Shown piece after piece: positions 15,689 through 23,207 of a DNA stretch of 45,763 nucleotides. The position numbers and the translations under genes are program-made. The stretch covers positions 1-45,763 of the forward strand of contig NZ_AUBR01000025.1 in NCBI RefSeq assembly GCF_000429345.1. Direction: 5' to 3'. A model generated the notes under the pieces. It had not been told where the DNA came from and made no database searches. It was given only the letters and a program-made list of their open reading frames with translations. This DNA comes from Desulfovirgula thermocuniculi DSM 16036 (lineage in GTDB: Bacteria; Bacillota; Desulfotomaculia; Desulfotomaculales; Desulfovirgulaceae). The first letter of the stretch is position 1. Every line of letters begins with the position of its first letter.

Positions 15689-18600
15689 GGCGGGTCCTTT
15701 GCTCCCTGCGCAAGTCCCTCTCCGACTCCCGCGGCTCCTCGCCCGTGGTCGCCGCGGTGGTGCTGCTTCCCCTGCTGGCGGCGGCCGCCTGGGGCTTCGC
15801 CTGGCTCGGCCACATGGCCGACGCCAAGAACGTGGTGGAGGAGGCCGCTCGCGCCGGGGCCAGGTGGCTGGCTTCCCACCCCGGCGACATCGAGGGGGCC
15901 AAGGCGAGGGCCGCGGAGGTCGTGCAGGGCGCGATGCAGGCGGGCAAATCCTACATCCCCGGCGGGGCGATACCCGGGGTGTCGCTCGACAACATACTGG
16001 TCGGCAAACTAACCAAGTCCGGCAACGGCTATGTCATCCACGACCGCACGAGGGGGCCGGTCAAGGTGAAGCCCGCCTCCCCCGACGTGAAGGCCCAGAT
16101 GGACGCCCTGGTGGGGAAGGTGGTCGCCGCCGGGGGAGAGTGGGCCGAGGCGGGGGTGTTCCAGGTCACGGCGGCCACGACCGACCCGCCGGAGACGCAG
16201 ACGGTACAGCAGACGGGCGGGAACTACGGCAACCAGCCCGGCACGCAGGGTAGCCAGACGGTCAACCAGACGCGCCACCCCGGCCCGTTCCTGGCGGCCG
16301 CCTTGGCGCAGTACGGCCAGGGACGGTGGGGTACGTGGTGGACTGCGAACGGCGGCACTATTTCCACCAATGGCGCCCTCCGCCTGCAGGTGGGTTACCA
16401 CAACGCCGACGTGTGGGGCAACCCGTGGTCTCCGCCCGGTGGCGGCAAAATTAAGCGCATCCACATCCGGGGCAACAGCGAGCGGAACTACGATTACGGC
16501 TACGTCTACGGCTGGAACGGGTCGTCCTGGGTGGAACTAGCTAGGAGGTGCAGTCCCTCTTACAACGCCGAATATGACGAGTGGATAGACGTTTCTGGTT
16601 ATAACGTGACCCAGATAAGGACCAGGCTCACCACGGACTACAGCGTCCTCTACTCCCCCACCTACGTCGACGTGCCCGAGGTCGAGGTGGAGGGCACCGC
16701 CTGGCCCGACCCCAACGCTTGGTGGATATGGGGCCAGCCGGGGGCGATGGGCTGCGCGCCCAACGGCCAGGAGGTGCGGCTGACCTCGCCGATCTGGTGG
16801 ACCGCCGACTACGGTAGGTACCGCCTCTACGCCACCGCGGATGACTGGTTCAGCGTGCGCGTGGATTCGACTGATGTCCTTCAGGGTTCAGGCCGGGGCG
16901 TGAAGACCTGGGACTGGGAGCCAGGTCCGGCCCGGCCCGTCCAGCTCGTAGCGACCGCCCGGAACGACTACGGTCCGGCCGGGTTCCTGTGCGCGGTGAG
17001 GCAGACGGGGTGGCACTGGCCTACCTCCTATGCGCCGCAACCCGGGCCGAACGGAACGGCGAAGTACCCCGAGTGGACGGTTCCCTACGCGCAGTGGGTG
17101 ACCGTCACGGCGAAGGACCGGTACGGCCGGGCGGTCCCCATTTACGTGGGGACGAGCGGGGCGGGGGGAAGTAGCGGTACTCCATCCACCAACGGCACCC
17201 TCCGCTTGCAGGTGAACTACCACAACGCCGACGTGTGGAGCAACTCGTGGTCGCCGCCCGGGGGTGGCAAAATTAAGCGTATCCACATCCGGGGCAAGAG
17301 CGAGCGGAACTACGACTACGGCTACATCTACGGCTGGAACGGCTCCTCCTGGGTGGAACTAGCGCGGAGGTGTAGCCCCGGCTACAACCAGGAGTACGAC
17401 GAGTGGATCGATGTTTCTGGCTGGAACATAACGCAGATCAAGACCAGGTTGACCACGGATGGCTCGGTACTCTACAGTCCGACCTATGTTGACGTGCCCG
17501 AGGTAGAGGTGGAAGGGCAGGTTTCCTGGGTGGCGAGCGGAAGCGGTACGATCCGCTTCTACGCCTACCCCAACACGAGGTACTTCGTGTGCGTGAGTTC
17601 GGCAGGTAGTAGTTCCGTTCAATCCACCAATGGTACTCTTCGATTGGGAGTGAACTACCACAATGCTCAAGTAGCTTCTCCTATATGGTCTAGCGGTAGT
17701 ATTATTACCAGGATTCATTTGAAGGGTAACAGCGAAAGGAACTACGATTTCGGCTATGTTTACGGTACTGGCGGCGGTTCTTGGATCTTGCTTGCAAAAA
17801 GAAGCGGTACCTACGATGAATGGGTGGACGTGTCCAGTCCTAATATCACGAGCATATACACCTTGCTGACCACGGATAGTTCGGTGCTTTGGAACCCCAC
17901 TTACGTCGACGTCCCCGAGGTGGAAGTTCGGGCCGCGCAAGGTTGCGATGTCGTCGTAGATCTCGATGGCGGGATCGTCCTCCGCTCCAATTCTTCGTGG
18001 ACGTACACGCCCGTCGATGGCGTGTCGTACGGGGCGGCCACCCTCCCCCAGAGGGTCGTGCCCAACGGGGAGTTCACGGTGAGAGTGACCGCCACCAACC
18101 TCGCCCGGAAGGAGTGGTTCGCGTCCAGGCCCTCCTGGTGGCCCAGCGACTGGAACGGCCCCGACTCCTGGCGGACGAACTTCTCATACCACTGGTACGA
18201 CGATAAAGGCAACCTCGTCGTCCAGGACGGCCTGAGGACGGGCCTGCCGCAGGCCGTGCCGCCCGGCGGGACGGTGTCCCTCGACCTGAAGATCAAGGCG
18301 CCTTCCCAAGCGGGTAAGTACAGGCTGGTCATCGACGGCGTGCAGGAGTACTGCGCTTGGTTCGGTCCGCTACAGGGGGTCAACTGGCCCACCCTCGAGG
18401 CGTGGGTCGAAGTGGGAGGCATAGACTACGGCGTCTCCTACGACCCCGCTCAGGTGCCGAAGTACATGGTGGCCGGGGAGACCTACGCCATCAGGGTGAC
18501 GACCAAGAACACCGGCTCCCTGACGTGGACGCCGCAGGGCAGGTTCGGCCTGGCCTACCACTGGTACGACAAGAACTCCGGTAGGGTCGTCGTCTGGGAC

Positions 18601-19245
18601 GGCGCGCGGGACTACGTGGACTGGGCCGTGGCGCCCGGGCAGGCCTACACTTTCACCCTGCCCGTGACCGCCCCTTCCCGGCCGGGTACGTACACGCTGG
18701 TGATCGACATGGTGCACGAGGGCGTGACCTGGTTCGAGCAGAAGGGTTGCCCGGTCCTGCGGGCCGACGTGGAGGTGCCGCAGGGCGAGGTGCTCAGGGG
18801 TGCCCTGACCTTCGACGGCGAGGACTACTGGGTGGGGAACACCATCGTGAGGTCCGCCGGGCCCGACCTCTCCAGGTTCGCCGGTTCGAACGTCATACTC
18901 TGGGGCCGGAACACGGGCCAGAGGGAGCGGTTCTTCCGGGTGAAGTGGATCCAGGAGTACGTGCCCGACGACTGGACGGCGCTGGTGACCTTCGACCCCG
19001 AGAAGGACGTCCTCTGCAACGACCCCAGGAGGGGCGATCCGCAGGCCCCCGCGGGCGACCCTGTGAGCAGGCCGAGAACCGACAACTTCGCCTACTGCCG
19101 GGTGACCTACCACTACCCGGTACCGCTGAGGGACTTCTGGAACAGGCTCGCCAGCGCGGGCGTGCCCGCATGGCGCAGCGCTGAACCGCCCTCCAGGAAG
19201 GTCGTAGGCGAGGCATACTTCCTGTCGGGCGAGGCCGGCCAGTAA
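15682..19245 (+). CDS. Giant TadE-anchored repeat adhesin / pilus tip protein
   Basis: 1187 residues. The N-terminus is TadE/pilin-like (SDSRGSSPVV, helix, then EEAARAGARWLASHP). Three tandem beta-rich repeats follow at residues ~228-337, ~502-612 and ~648-749, each with TNGxLRL..YHNA, SERNYD(Y/F)GY, LLTTD(S)xVL and PTYVDVPEVEV blocks. A PA14-like insert lies between repeats 1 and 2. Two Ig-like modules (~780-1035, with YHWYDxxxx and GxYxLVID motifs) and a C-terminal domain complete it. I infer an exported adhesin or pilus tip held by a TadE-like stem. TTG 15682 sits 8 nt after AAAGGGGG; the frame is open further upstream but that part is a shadow of the preceding gene. Confidence 0.8.
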   Translation: MLRRVLCSLRKSLSDSRGSSPVVAAVVLLPLLAAAAWGFAWLGHMADAKNVVEEAARAGARWLASHPGDIEGAKARAAEVVQGAMQAGKSYIPGGAIPGVSLDNILVGKLTKSGNGYVIHDRTRGPVKVKPASPDVKAQMDALVGKVVAAGGEWAEAGVFQVTAATTDPPETQTVQQTGGNYGNQPGTQGSQTVNQTRHPGPFLAAALAQYGQGRWGTWWTANGGTISTNGALRLQVGYHNADVWGNPWSPPGGGKIKRIHIRGNSERNYDYGYVYGWNGSSWVELARRCSPSYNAEYDEWIDVSGYNVTQIRTRLTTDYSVLYSPTYVDVPEVEVEGTAWPDPNAWWIWGQPGAMGCAPNGQEVRLTSPIWWTADYGRYRLYATADDWFSVRVDSTDVLQGSGRGVKTWDWEPGPARPVQLVATARNDYGPAGFLCAVRQTGWHWPTSYAPQPGPNGTAKYPEWTVPYAQWVTVTAKDRYGRAVPIYVGTSGAGGSSGTPSTNGTLRLQVNYHNADVWSNSWSPPGGGKIKRIHIRGKSERNYDYGYIYGWNGSSWVELARRCSPGYNQEYDEWIDVSGWNITQIKTRLTTDGSVLYSPTYVDVPEVEVEGQVSWVASGSGTIRFYAYPNTRYFVCVSSAGSSSVQSTNGTLRLGVNYHNAQVASPIWSSGSIITRIHLKGNSERNYDFGYVYGTGGGSWILLAKRSGTYDEWVDVSSPNITSIYTLLTTDSSVLWNPTYVDVPEVEVRAAQGCDVVVDLDGGIVLRSNSSWTYTPVDGVSYGAATLPQRVVPNGEFTVRVTATNLARKEWFASRPSWWPSDWNGPDSWRTNFSYHWYDDKGNLVVQDGLRTGLPQAVPPGGTVSLDLKIKAPSQAGKYRLVIDGVQEYCAWFGPLQGVNWPTLEAWVEVGGIDYGVSYDPAQVPKYMVAGETYAIRVTTKNTGSLTWTPQGRFGLAYHWYDKNSGRVVVWDGARDYVDWAVAPGQAYTFTLPVTAPSRPGTYTLVIDMVHEGVTWFEQKGCPVLRADVEVPQGEVLRGALTFDGEDYWVGNTIVRSAGPDLSRFAGSNVILWGRNTGQRERFFRVKWIQEYVPDDWTALVTFDPEKDVLCNDPRRGDPQAPAGDPVSRPRTDNFAYCRVTYHYPVPLRDFWNRLASAGVPAWRSAEPPSRKVVGEAYFLSGEAGQ
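16363..17929 (+). repeat. Three tandem ~110-residue repeats in the adhesin gene
   Basis: Units at about 16363-16693, 17185-17517 and 17623-17929 encode homologous domains. Units 1 and 2 are close to each other in DNA; unit 3 is diverged and notably richer in A/T and in codons such as ATT, GGT and AGT. A 490-bp non-repeat insert separates units 1 and 2, while only ~105 bp separates units 2 and 3. Confidence 0.85.
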
Positions 19246-19247
19246 AG

Positions 19248-19283
19248 GGAAGCCGGACATTTCCGGCTTCCTTAATTTTTTTT
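19248..19283 (+). terminator. Rho-independent terminator after the adhesin gene
   Basis: Perfect 10-bp stem GGAAGCCGGA/TCCGGCTTCC with a 4-nt loop, followed by TTAA and eight T. The next gene's GGGGGGG ribosome binding site follows within 10 nt. Confidence 0.9.
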
Positions 19284-19302
19284 GAAAAAGGGGGGGATCA
19301 AG

Positions 19303-20616
19303 TTGTCTTCTAACGAGTCGCTGGTGTCCCTTCTTTTCGGTGGTTCTTTGTTTTTGACGATCTATTTGAGTGGGGTGACCATCTGCCGTTACTACGGTTC
19401 GTCGTCCCGGTGGTGCGGGTACCTTCCCTCTCCGCTGGCACCTCTTTACGCCACGTTGGGAAAATTCGTCGTCAGCAATTCGCCCACGAGGTTTTCCCTG
19501 CTCTGTTCCGCCCGCATCAGCCGGGGAGGAATTCTGTTTGTGTGGTGGGTAGTGTCCATCTATGTTATCATGGGCTTCTGGCAACAAAAGTTCGAGAACC
19601 TGGCTCTGCAGGGCACGTGGGCATCGATCCCTGCAGAGGCGTTGCCTGCGATTCTTCTTCTCCCAGCGGCAACGCTGTCCACAATTCTTTTTTTGTGGGA
19701 GGGTTTCGCTTCCCGCACCGTGGCCTGTGCTTTCTGTCTTTTAGAGAGTCCAGAGAAAGGCACGGGCGACGAGGTAAAGTCCCAAAAGCGTCAATACGAC
19801 AATCCTGACTGCTTTCACGATAGCCGCAACAGGCCTGCGCCCTGCCGCCCGGGGCAACTCTCTTGGCCACGCTTTTCTCTTGAGAAGGCAGGAAGCGGCA
19901 AACAAGATCCTTGTGCCGTCGAGGTTGTCGCCAAAGATGTTCTCGAAGAGTATGGTAAAACCAGCAACAGCAAAGAGAGCCAGGTGGATTTTAACTCCCG
20001 GGACGGCTACCTTGGCCGTGAAGAGGGCGGCCAGCGAAAAGAGGGCGGTGATGCCGAGGCCGCCCAGCGAAACGAAGATTTGCCTGAGCGGCGTCGGTTG
20101 GAGAGCACGTGGTCTTGCCGGGTGCCCGCAGAACCCGCCGGGTACGGGGGCGATGCGGAAGATCGTTTTTCCGGAGTGTCTGCAAATAAAGTCAGCGTTG
20201 CAAATTCTCACCAGCCGAGGGCGGTCACGAAGGATGCAGAGCACCAAGAAGTGTCCCGCCTCGTGGATGATAGTGTGAAGCCAAGCATGGAAGAAAAATT
20301 CTGCAATTGCACCAACAATGGCGAAAGAGGGACGGCTAGTGGAAAGTACAACAATCTTGTCGAGAAAATCCTTAATATTGTTGATCATTTCTGTCTTCTT
20401 TTGGTGTGCGCTTTTTACCTGCTCACTTTGCCATTTAACGCGCTTTTCCTTCTGTCGACGGCCGTTCGTTCAAGGTTTGACTGCTGGCTGGATTCGGGCG
20501 GACGGGCGTTTGCCCTGTCCGCCCTGGCGTGGACGGCGATGTGGTTTGCAGACCTGTTGATTTTCGGATACACAGGGGGTCTTGTAGTTTCCCTCTCCGT
20601 GTTCCGGCGATACTGA
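19303..20616 (+). CDS. Membrane protein A with a nested antisense protease gene
   Basis: An unbroken + frame of 437 residues. Residues 1-~146 form 3-4 membrane helices with the conserved piece NSPTRFSLL; the last ~75 residues form two more helices with STAVRSRFDCW. Both ends are homologous to the corresponding ends of the gene at 23208. The ~210 residues in between are charged, low in hydrophobicity and exactly opposite the M50 protease gene on the - strand, so whether they are translated is unknown. TTG 19303 follows AAAAAGGGGGGG. Function unrecognised. GC is lower than in the surrounding tad genes, suggesting acquired DNA. An alternative view is an ancestral ~218-residue membrane protein interrupted by the protease gene. 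Confidence 0.55.
   Translation: MSSNESLVSLLFGGSLFLTIYLSGVTICRYYGSSSRWCGYLPSPLAPLYATLGKFVVSNSPTRFSLLCSARISRGGILFVWWVVSIYVIMGFWQQKFENLALQGTWASIPAEALPAILLLPAATLSTILFLWEGFASRTVACAFCLLESPEKGTGDEVKSQKRQYDNPDCFHDSRNRPAPCRPGQLSWPRFSLEKAGSGKQDPCAVEVVAKDVLEEYGKTSNSKESQVDFNSRDGYLGREEGGQRKEGGDAEAAQRNEDLPERRRLESTWSCRVPAEPAGYGGDAEDRFSGVSANKVSVANSHQPRAVTKDAEHQEVSRLVDDSVKPSMEEKFCNCTNNGERGTASGKYNNLVEKILNIVDHFCLLLVCAFYLLTLPFNALFLLSTAVRSRFDCWLDSGGRAFALSALAWTAMWFADLLIFGYTGGLVVSLSVFRRY
19731..19740 (+). repeat. 10-bp direct repeat, left border of nested protease gene A
   Basis: TTTCTGTCTT, immediately next to the last base of the - strand M50 stop codon. The same 10-mer recurs at 20388-20397 on the other side, in the same + strand codon phase (Phe-Cys-Leu at both places). 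Confidence 0.7.
19741..20388 (-). CDS. M50/S2P-like intramembrane zinc metalloprotease A
   Basis: 215 residues on the opposite strand to the whole pilus operon. It has the zinc motif HEAGH (H42, E43, H46) inside a membrane helix, the Pro/Gly-rich PVPGGFCGHPARPRALQPTP loop, VSLGGLG, and FGDNLDG with D157 as the expected third metal ligand of site-2 proteases. The complete active-site set and good GC-biased codons argue it is real. S2P enzymes cut transmembrane helices of regulators or signal proteins; the substrate here is unknown. ATG at 20388 has only a weak purine-rich site (AGAAGACAG) upstream. It lies entirely within the antisense frame of membrane protein A. Confidence 0.82.
   Translation of the reverse strand: MINNIKDFLDKIVVLSTSRPSFAIVGAIAEFFFHAWLHTIIHEAGHFLVLCILRDRPRLVRICNADFICRHSGKTIFRIAPVPGGFCGHPARPRALQPTPLRQIFVSLGGLGITALFSLAALFTAKVAVPGVKIHLALFAVAGFTILFENIFGDNLDGTRILFAASCLLKRKAWPRELPRAAGRRPVAAIVKAVRIVVLTLLGLYLVARAFLWTL
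20388..20397 (+). repeat. 10-bp direct repeat, right border of nested protease gene A
   Basis: TTTCTGTCTT abutting the M50 start codon (it shares one base with it). The interval between equivalent points of the two copies is 657 bp, a multiple of three, and contains almost nothing but the M50 gene (648 bp). Confidence 0.7.
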
Positions 20617-20659
20617 AGCCAAGGCTCCTGCTTTTTTTCTCGGAAAGGGGTGGTGCGCC

Positions 20660-21166
20660 TTGAGGGTCCGCAGTTTCGCGCGCGGCTACCGGGGCGAGGT
20701 GGTGCCCTGGCTCCTGATGTTGCCCCTGCTCTTCTTCCTCTTCTTCTTCGCCGCGGTCTACCTCCACTTGGACGCGGTCAGGGCCGGGGTGGCCTTGGCC
20801 GCCAGGGAGGGCGCGCGGGAGTACGGCGTGCAACTCGGCCAACTCGACCCCTCCACCGCCCTCTCGGCGGCCCGCGGCAGGGTGAGGTTGACGCTGGTGA
20901 GGGAGGGCCTCCTGGCACCCCAGGACAGTCTTTTGCCCCCCGGCCAGGCGCCGCCGCAGGGCAGGCGGGGCGCCAGCGCGGAGTTCTGGGACTCCGGCGA
21001 GTGGGTCGGCTGCGCGGTCACCTACTACCTGCCGTGCCCGCTACCCGGTCTGCCGCGCCTGCTACCGGAACTGGCGCGGCCCGACCCGGACGGCCCGTGG
21101 TGGCGCTCGAAGGGCCACTTCGTGTTCAGGGTGGCGGCCTCGGCGAAGAAGGAGTACAGACAGTAG
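20660..21166 (+). CDS. TadE-like pilus assembly pseudopilin
   Basis: 168 residues: basic N-terminus, YRGEVVPWLL, one membrane helix with a run of Phe/Leu, then LDAVRAGVALAAREGAREYG, the helical continuation typical of TadE-like proteins, and an extracytoplasmic domain with two Cys (VGCAVTYYLPCPLP). The RGExVPW start is shared with the three tiny pilin-like proteins upstream. TTG 20660 follows GAAAGGGGTGG. It lies between protease locus A and the Q/P-tailed protein. Confidence 0.75.
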   Translation: MRVRSFARGYRGEVVPWLLMLPLLFFLFFFAAVYLHLDAVRAGVALAAREGAREYGVQLGQLDPSTALSAARGRVRLTLVREGLLAPQDSLLPPGQAPPQGRRGASAEFWDSGEWVGCAVTYYLPCPLPGLPRLLPELARPDPDGPWWRSKGHFVFRVAASAKKEYRQ

Positions 21167-21191
21167 AAATTTCGGAAAGGGGGAGTGTCTG

Positions 21192-21680
21192 TTGGTCTGC
21201 TTGCGCAAGGGCATACTGGCACTCGTCGTCATCGCCTCGCTGTTAGTGGGTGCAGCCGCTGGCTTCGGCGGCGGCTACTGCAAGTACGTCTACGTGCCGA
21301 AGAAGCAGGCCATGGAGATGGCCAGGAAGCAGGAAGAGGAACTCAACAAGATGGTCCGTCACGGCGAAGCGCTCGAGGTAAAGCCGGAGGAGATCACCAT
21401 CAAGGTGGAGAAGGGCGGCGGGGACATCGGGCAGAACATCACGGCCAGGGTGAACGAGTACACCACCGTGCAGGTGGGGATGGGGTTCGTGAGCAGGCCG
21501 GGCGAGAAGCCCGACCTGACGAAGTGGTTCAAGCCGGGCGACAAGGTGGACATGCTCTACAGGGACGGCCAGGCGCTGGCCCTGCACCGCGAGCTGAGGC
21601 CGGGCGAGCAGGCGCCGCAGGCACCGCAGCCGGGGCCGCCCGCACCGCAGGCGCAGCAACAGCAGGGGCAGAAGCAATAG
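21192..21680 (+). CDS. Membrane-anchored protein with Gln/Pro-rich tail
   Basis: 162 residues: N-terminal membrane helix (~7-28), a short charged coiled stretch (KKQAMEMARKQEEELNKMV), a compact domain (~55-135) of unknown family, and a tail of Pro, Gln and Ala. The tail resembles that of CpaB at 3639, suggesting the two proteins work in the same wall environment. TTG 21192 follows AAAGGGGGAG. A strong terminator lies directly downstream. Confidence 0.7.
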   Translation: MVCLRKGILALVVIASLLVGAAAGFGGGYCKYVYVPKKQAMEMARKQEEELNKMVRHGEALEVKPEEITIKVEKGGGDIGQNITARVNEYTTVQVGMGFVSRPGEKPDLTKWFKPGDKVDMLYRDGQALALHRELRPGEQAPQAPQPGPPAPQAQQQQGQKQ

Positions 21681-21690
21681 CTGGGCCGGA

Positions 21691-21730
21691 AGGGGGCAGG
21701 GGAGAGGGAACCTTGCCCCCCTAATTTTTT
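21691..21730 (+). terminator. Rho-independent terminator before the HerA-like gene
   Basis: AGGGGGCA paired with TGCCCCCCT, then CTAATTTTTT; GGAGGG of the next gene follows directly. Confidence 0.7.
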
Positions 21731-21744
21731 GGAGGGAACCGACC

Positions 21745-23175
21745 GTGCGCGTGCTGGGCGAAGTGCTGGCGGCCAACTACCACTCCTTCACCTTCCGCTC
21801 GAGCGAGAGGGTGCCGTCGGACGCGGTCGTGGCCACGCCCCTCGGCGGGGGGGCGTTCCTGGTCGGGCGTGTGGGCGGAGTCGACGCTTCCGCGCCGGAC
21901 AGGGCGGTGTACGAGGTCGAGGTGCTCCGGCGGGGCGAGCCGGGACCCGGCGGCGGGATCGAGTTCTTCGCCCCGCGCGAGCCCGCCGTGCCGGGCGCGG
22001 AGGTCTACGAGCCGCCGCGGGAGGTTGCGGCCGCGCTGTTCGGGTTCGGCGCCGACCCGAAGCGCTCCCTCCGCGTGGGTACCGCCCTGGGAGGAGCGGT
22101 CGAGGTGCTCCTGCGGCCGGAGTCGCTGTGGCGGCACGTCTTCGTGTGCGGCACCACCGGGTCGGGCAAGTCCCACTTCGCGGGCGTGCTCGTCGAGGAA
22201 CTGGCCAGGCTGGGGATCCCGGCCATGATCGTGGACCCCCTGGCGGAGCACCTGGGGCTGGTCGCGTCCCTCGGCGGGGCGGTCGTCCGGCCCGGCAGGG
22301 ACTACGAGGTGCCGCTGTCGTCCCTCACCCCGGAGGAGGCGGCCCAGGCGGTGGCCGCGCTGGAGGGCACGCACGGGTACGACCTCTTCCTCTTCTCCTT
22401 CACCGCGCTCCGCAGGGAGGTGGAGGAGGGCCACAGGTCGTCGTTCGGGCTCGGGGACGTGCTGAGGAGGATGGAGAGGGACGGGATACACGCCCTGCGG
22501 CTGGACGGCTACGACGTGCGCGTGGCCATGGCGAGGGTCGAGCACTCGCTGAAGCGCCACCGCTTCCTCGGGGAGGCGGAGCGCGGCCCGGACTGGGTCG
22601 GGGCGCTGAACTCCGGGCTACCCCTGGCGGTGGACTGCTCCTCCCTGGATGCCCTGCAGGTGCAGCTCCTCGCGGGGGCCACGTTGCGGGAACTCCAGCG
22701 GCTGAGGCTTGCCGGGAGAATACCGCCCCTCGCGGTCTTCCTGGACGAGGCCCACCTGCTGGCGCCGTCCGACCGCGAGACGCCCTGCAAGCAGGTCGTG
22801 CGGGAGTACGTGCGCATGGGGCGGCACTGGGGCGTGGGGGTCGTGCTGGTCTCGCAGAACCCCCTGGACGTCGACAGGCGGGTGCTGGCGCAGTGCAACA
22901 CGCGGGCGGTCTTCGCCCTCGAGCCCGACCAACTGGAAGCCCTGCAGGGGGTGAAGTCCGACGCCACCCCGGCCATGCTGCGCGGCCTGCCGAGGTTCCC
23001 GCGGGGCACGTGCCTGCTGACCGGGAGCTACGAGACGGTCAGGCACGCGGTGGTGGTGAGCGTGAGGGAATTCCTGGGGAGACGGGCACTGCGGGGCGCG
23101 GCGGCCACGGCGCGGGCGACTTTTCCTGCAAAAGGCGCCGCGGCGGTCGGTAGCCCCTTCCGGCAGGCCTTTTGA
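21745..23175 (+). CDS. HerA/VirB4-like hexameric P-loop ATPase
   Basis: 476 residues: an N-terminal HAS-barrel-like domain (~1-95), Walker A GTTGSGKS with K142, a DUF87-type core, Walker B AVFLDEAHLL (~330-339), the sensor motif VLVSQNP and a C-terminal segment with FALEPDQLEAL. HerA relatives pump DNA or peptides; the usual nuclease partner NurA is not in the window. Its location between TadE-like and membrane genes suggests a second motor for the pilus or adhesin system, or simply a resident of this island. GTG 21745 follows TTTTTTGGAGGG. No membrane helix is seen. Confidence 0.8.
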   Translation: MRVLGEVLAANYHSFTFRSSERVPSDAVVATPLGGGAFLVGRVGGVDASAPDRAVYEVEVLRRGEPGPGGGIEFFAPREPAVPGAEVYEPPREVAAALFGFGADPKRSLRVGTALGGAVEVLLRPESLWRHVFVCGTTGSGKSHFAGVLVEELARLGIPAMIVDPLAEHLGLVASLGGAVVRPGRDYEVPLSSLTPEEAAQAVAALEGTHGYDLFLFSFTALRREVEEGHRSSFGLGDVLRRMERDGIHALRLDGYDVRVAMARVEHSLKRHRFLGEAERGPDWVGALNSGLPLAVDCSSLDALQVQLLAGATLRELQRLRLAGRIPPLAVFLDEAHLLAPSDRETPCKQVVREYVRMGRHWGVGVVLVSQNPLDVDRRVLAQCNTRAVFALEPDQLEALQGVKSDATPAMLRGLPRFPRGTCLLTGSYETVRHAVVVSVREFLGRRALRGAAATARATFPAKGAAAVGSPFRQAF

Positions 23176-23207
23176 TCTTTTCCCGCGAATTTTTTGGGGG
23201 GATTTTC

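Noticed and set aside
16363-17929. CRISPR-like or transposon repeats
   Set aside because: The repeats are long, in frame and encode protein domains; there is no spacer pattern. No CRISPR array was found elsewhere in the window.
18370-19587. - strand open frame opposite the adhesin end
   Set aside because: Low-complexity Arg/Gly/His translation that also crosses the terminator at 19248; unlike the M50 frames it has no motifs.
20617-20645. Possible terminator after membrane protein A
   Set aside because: Only a 4-bp stem (AGCC/GGCT) precedes the T run, too weak to claim.
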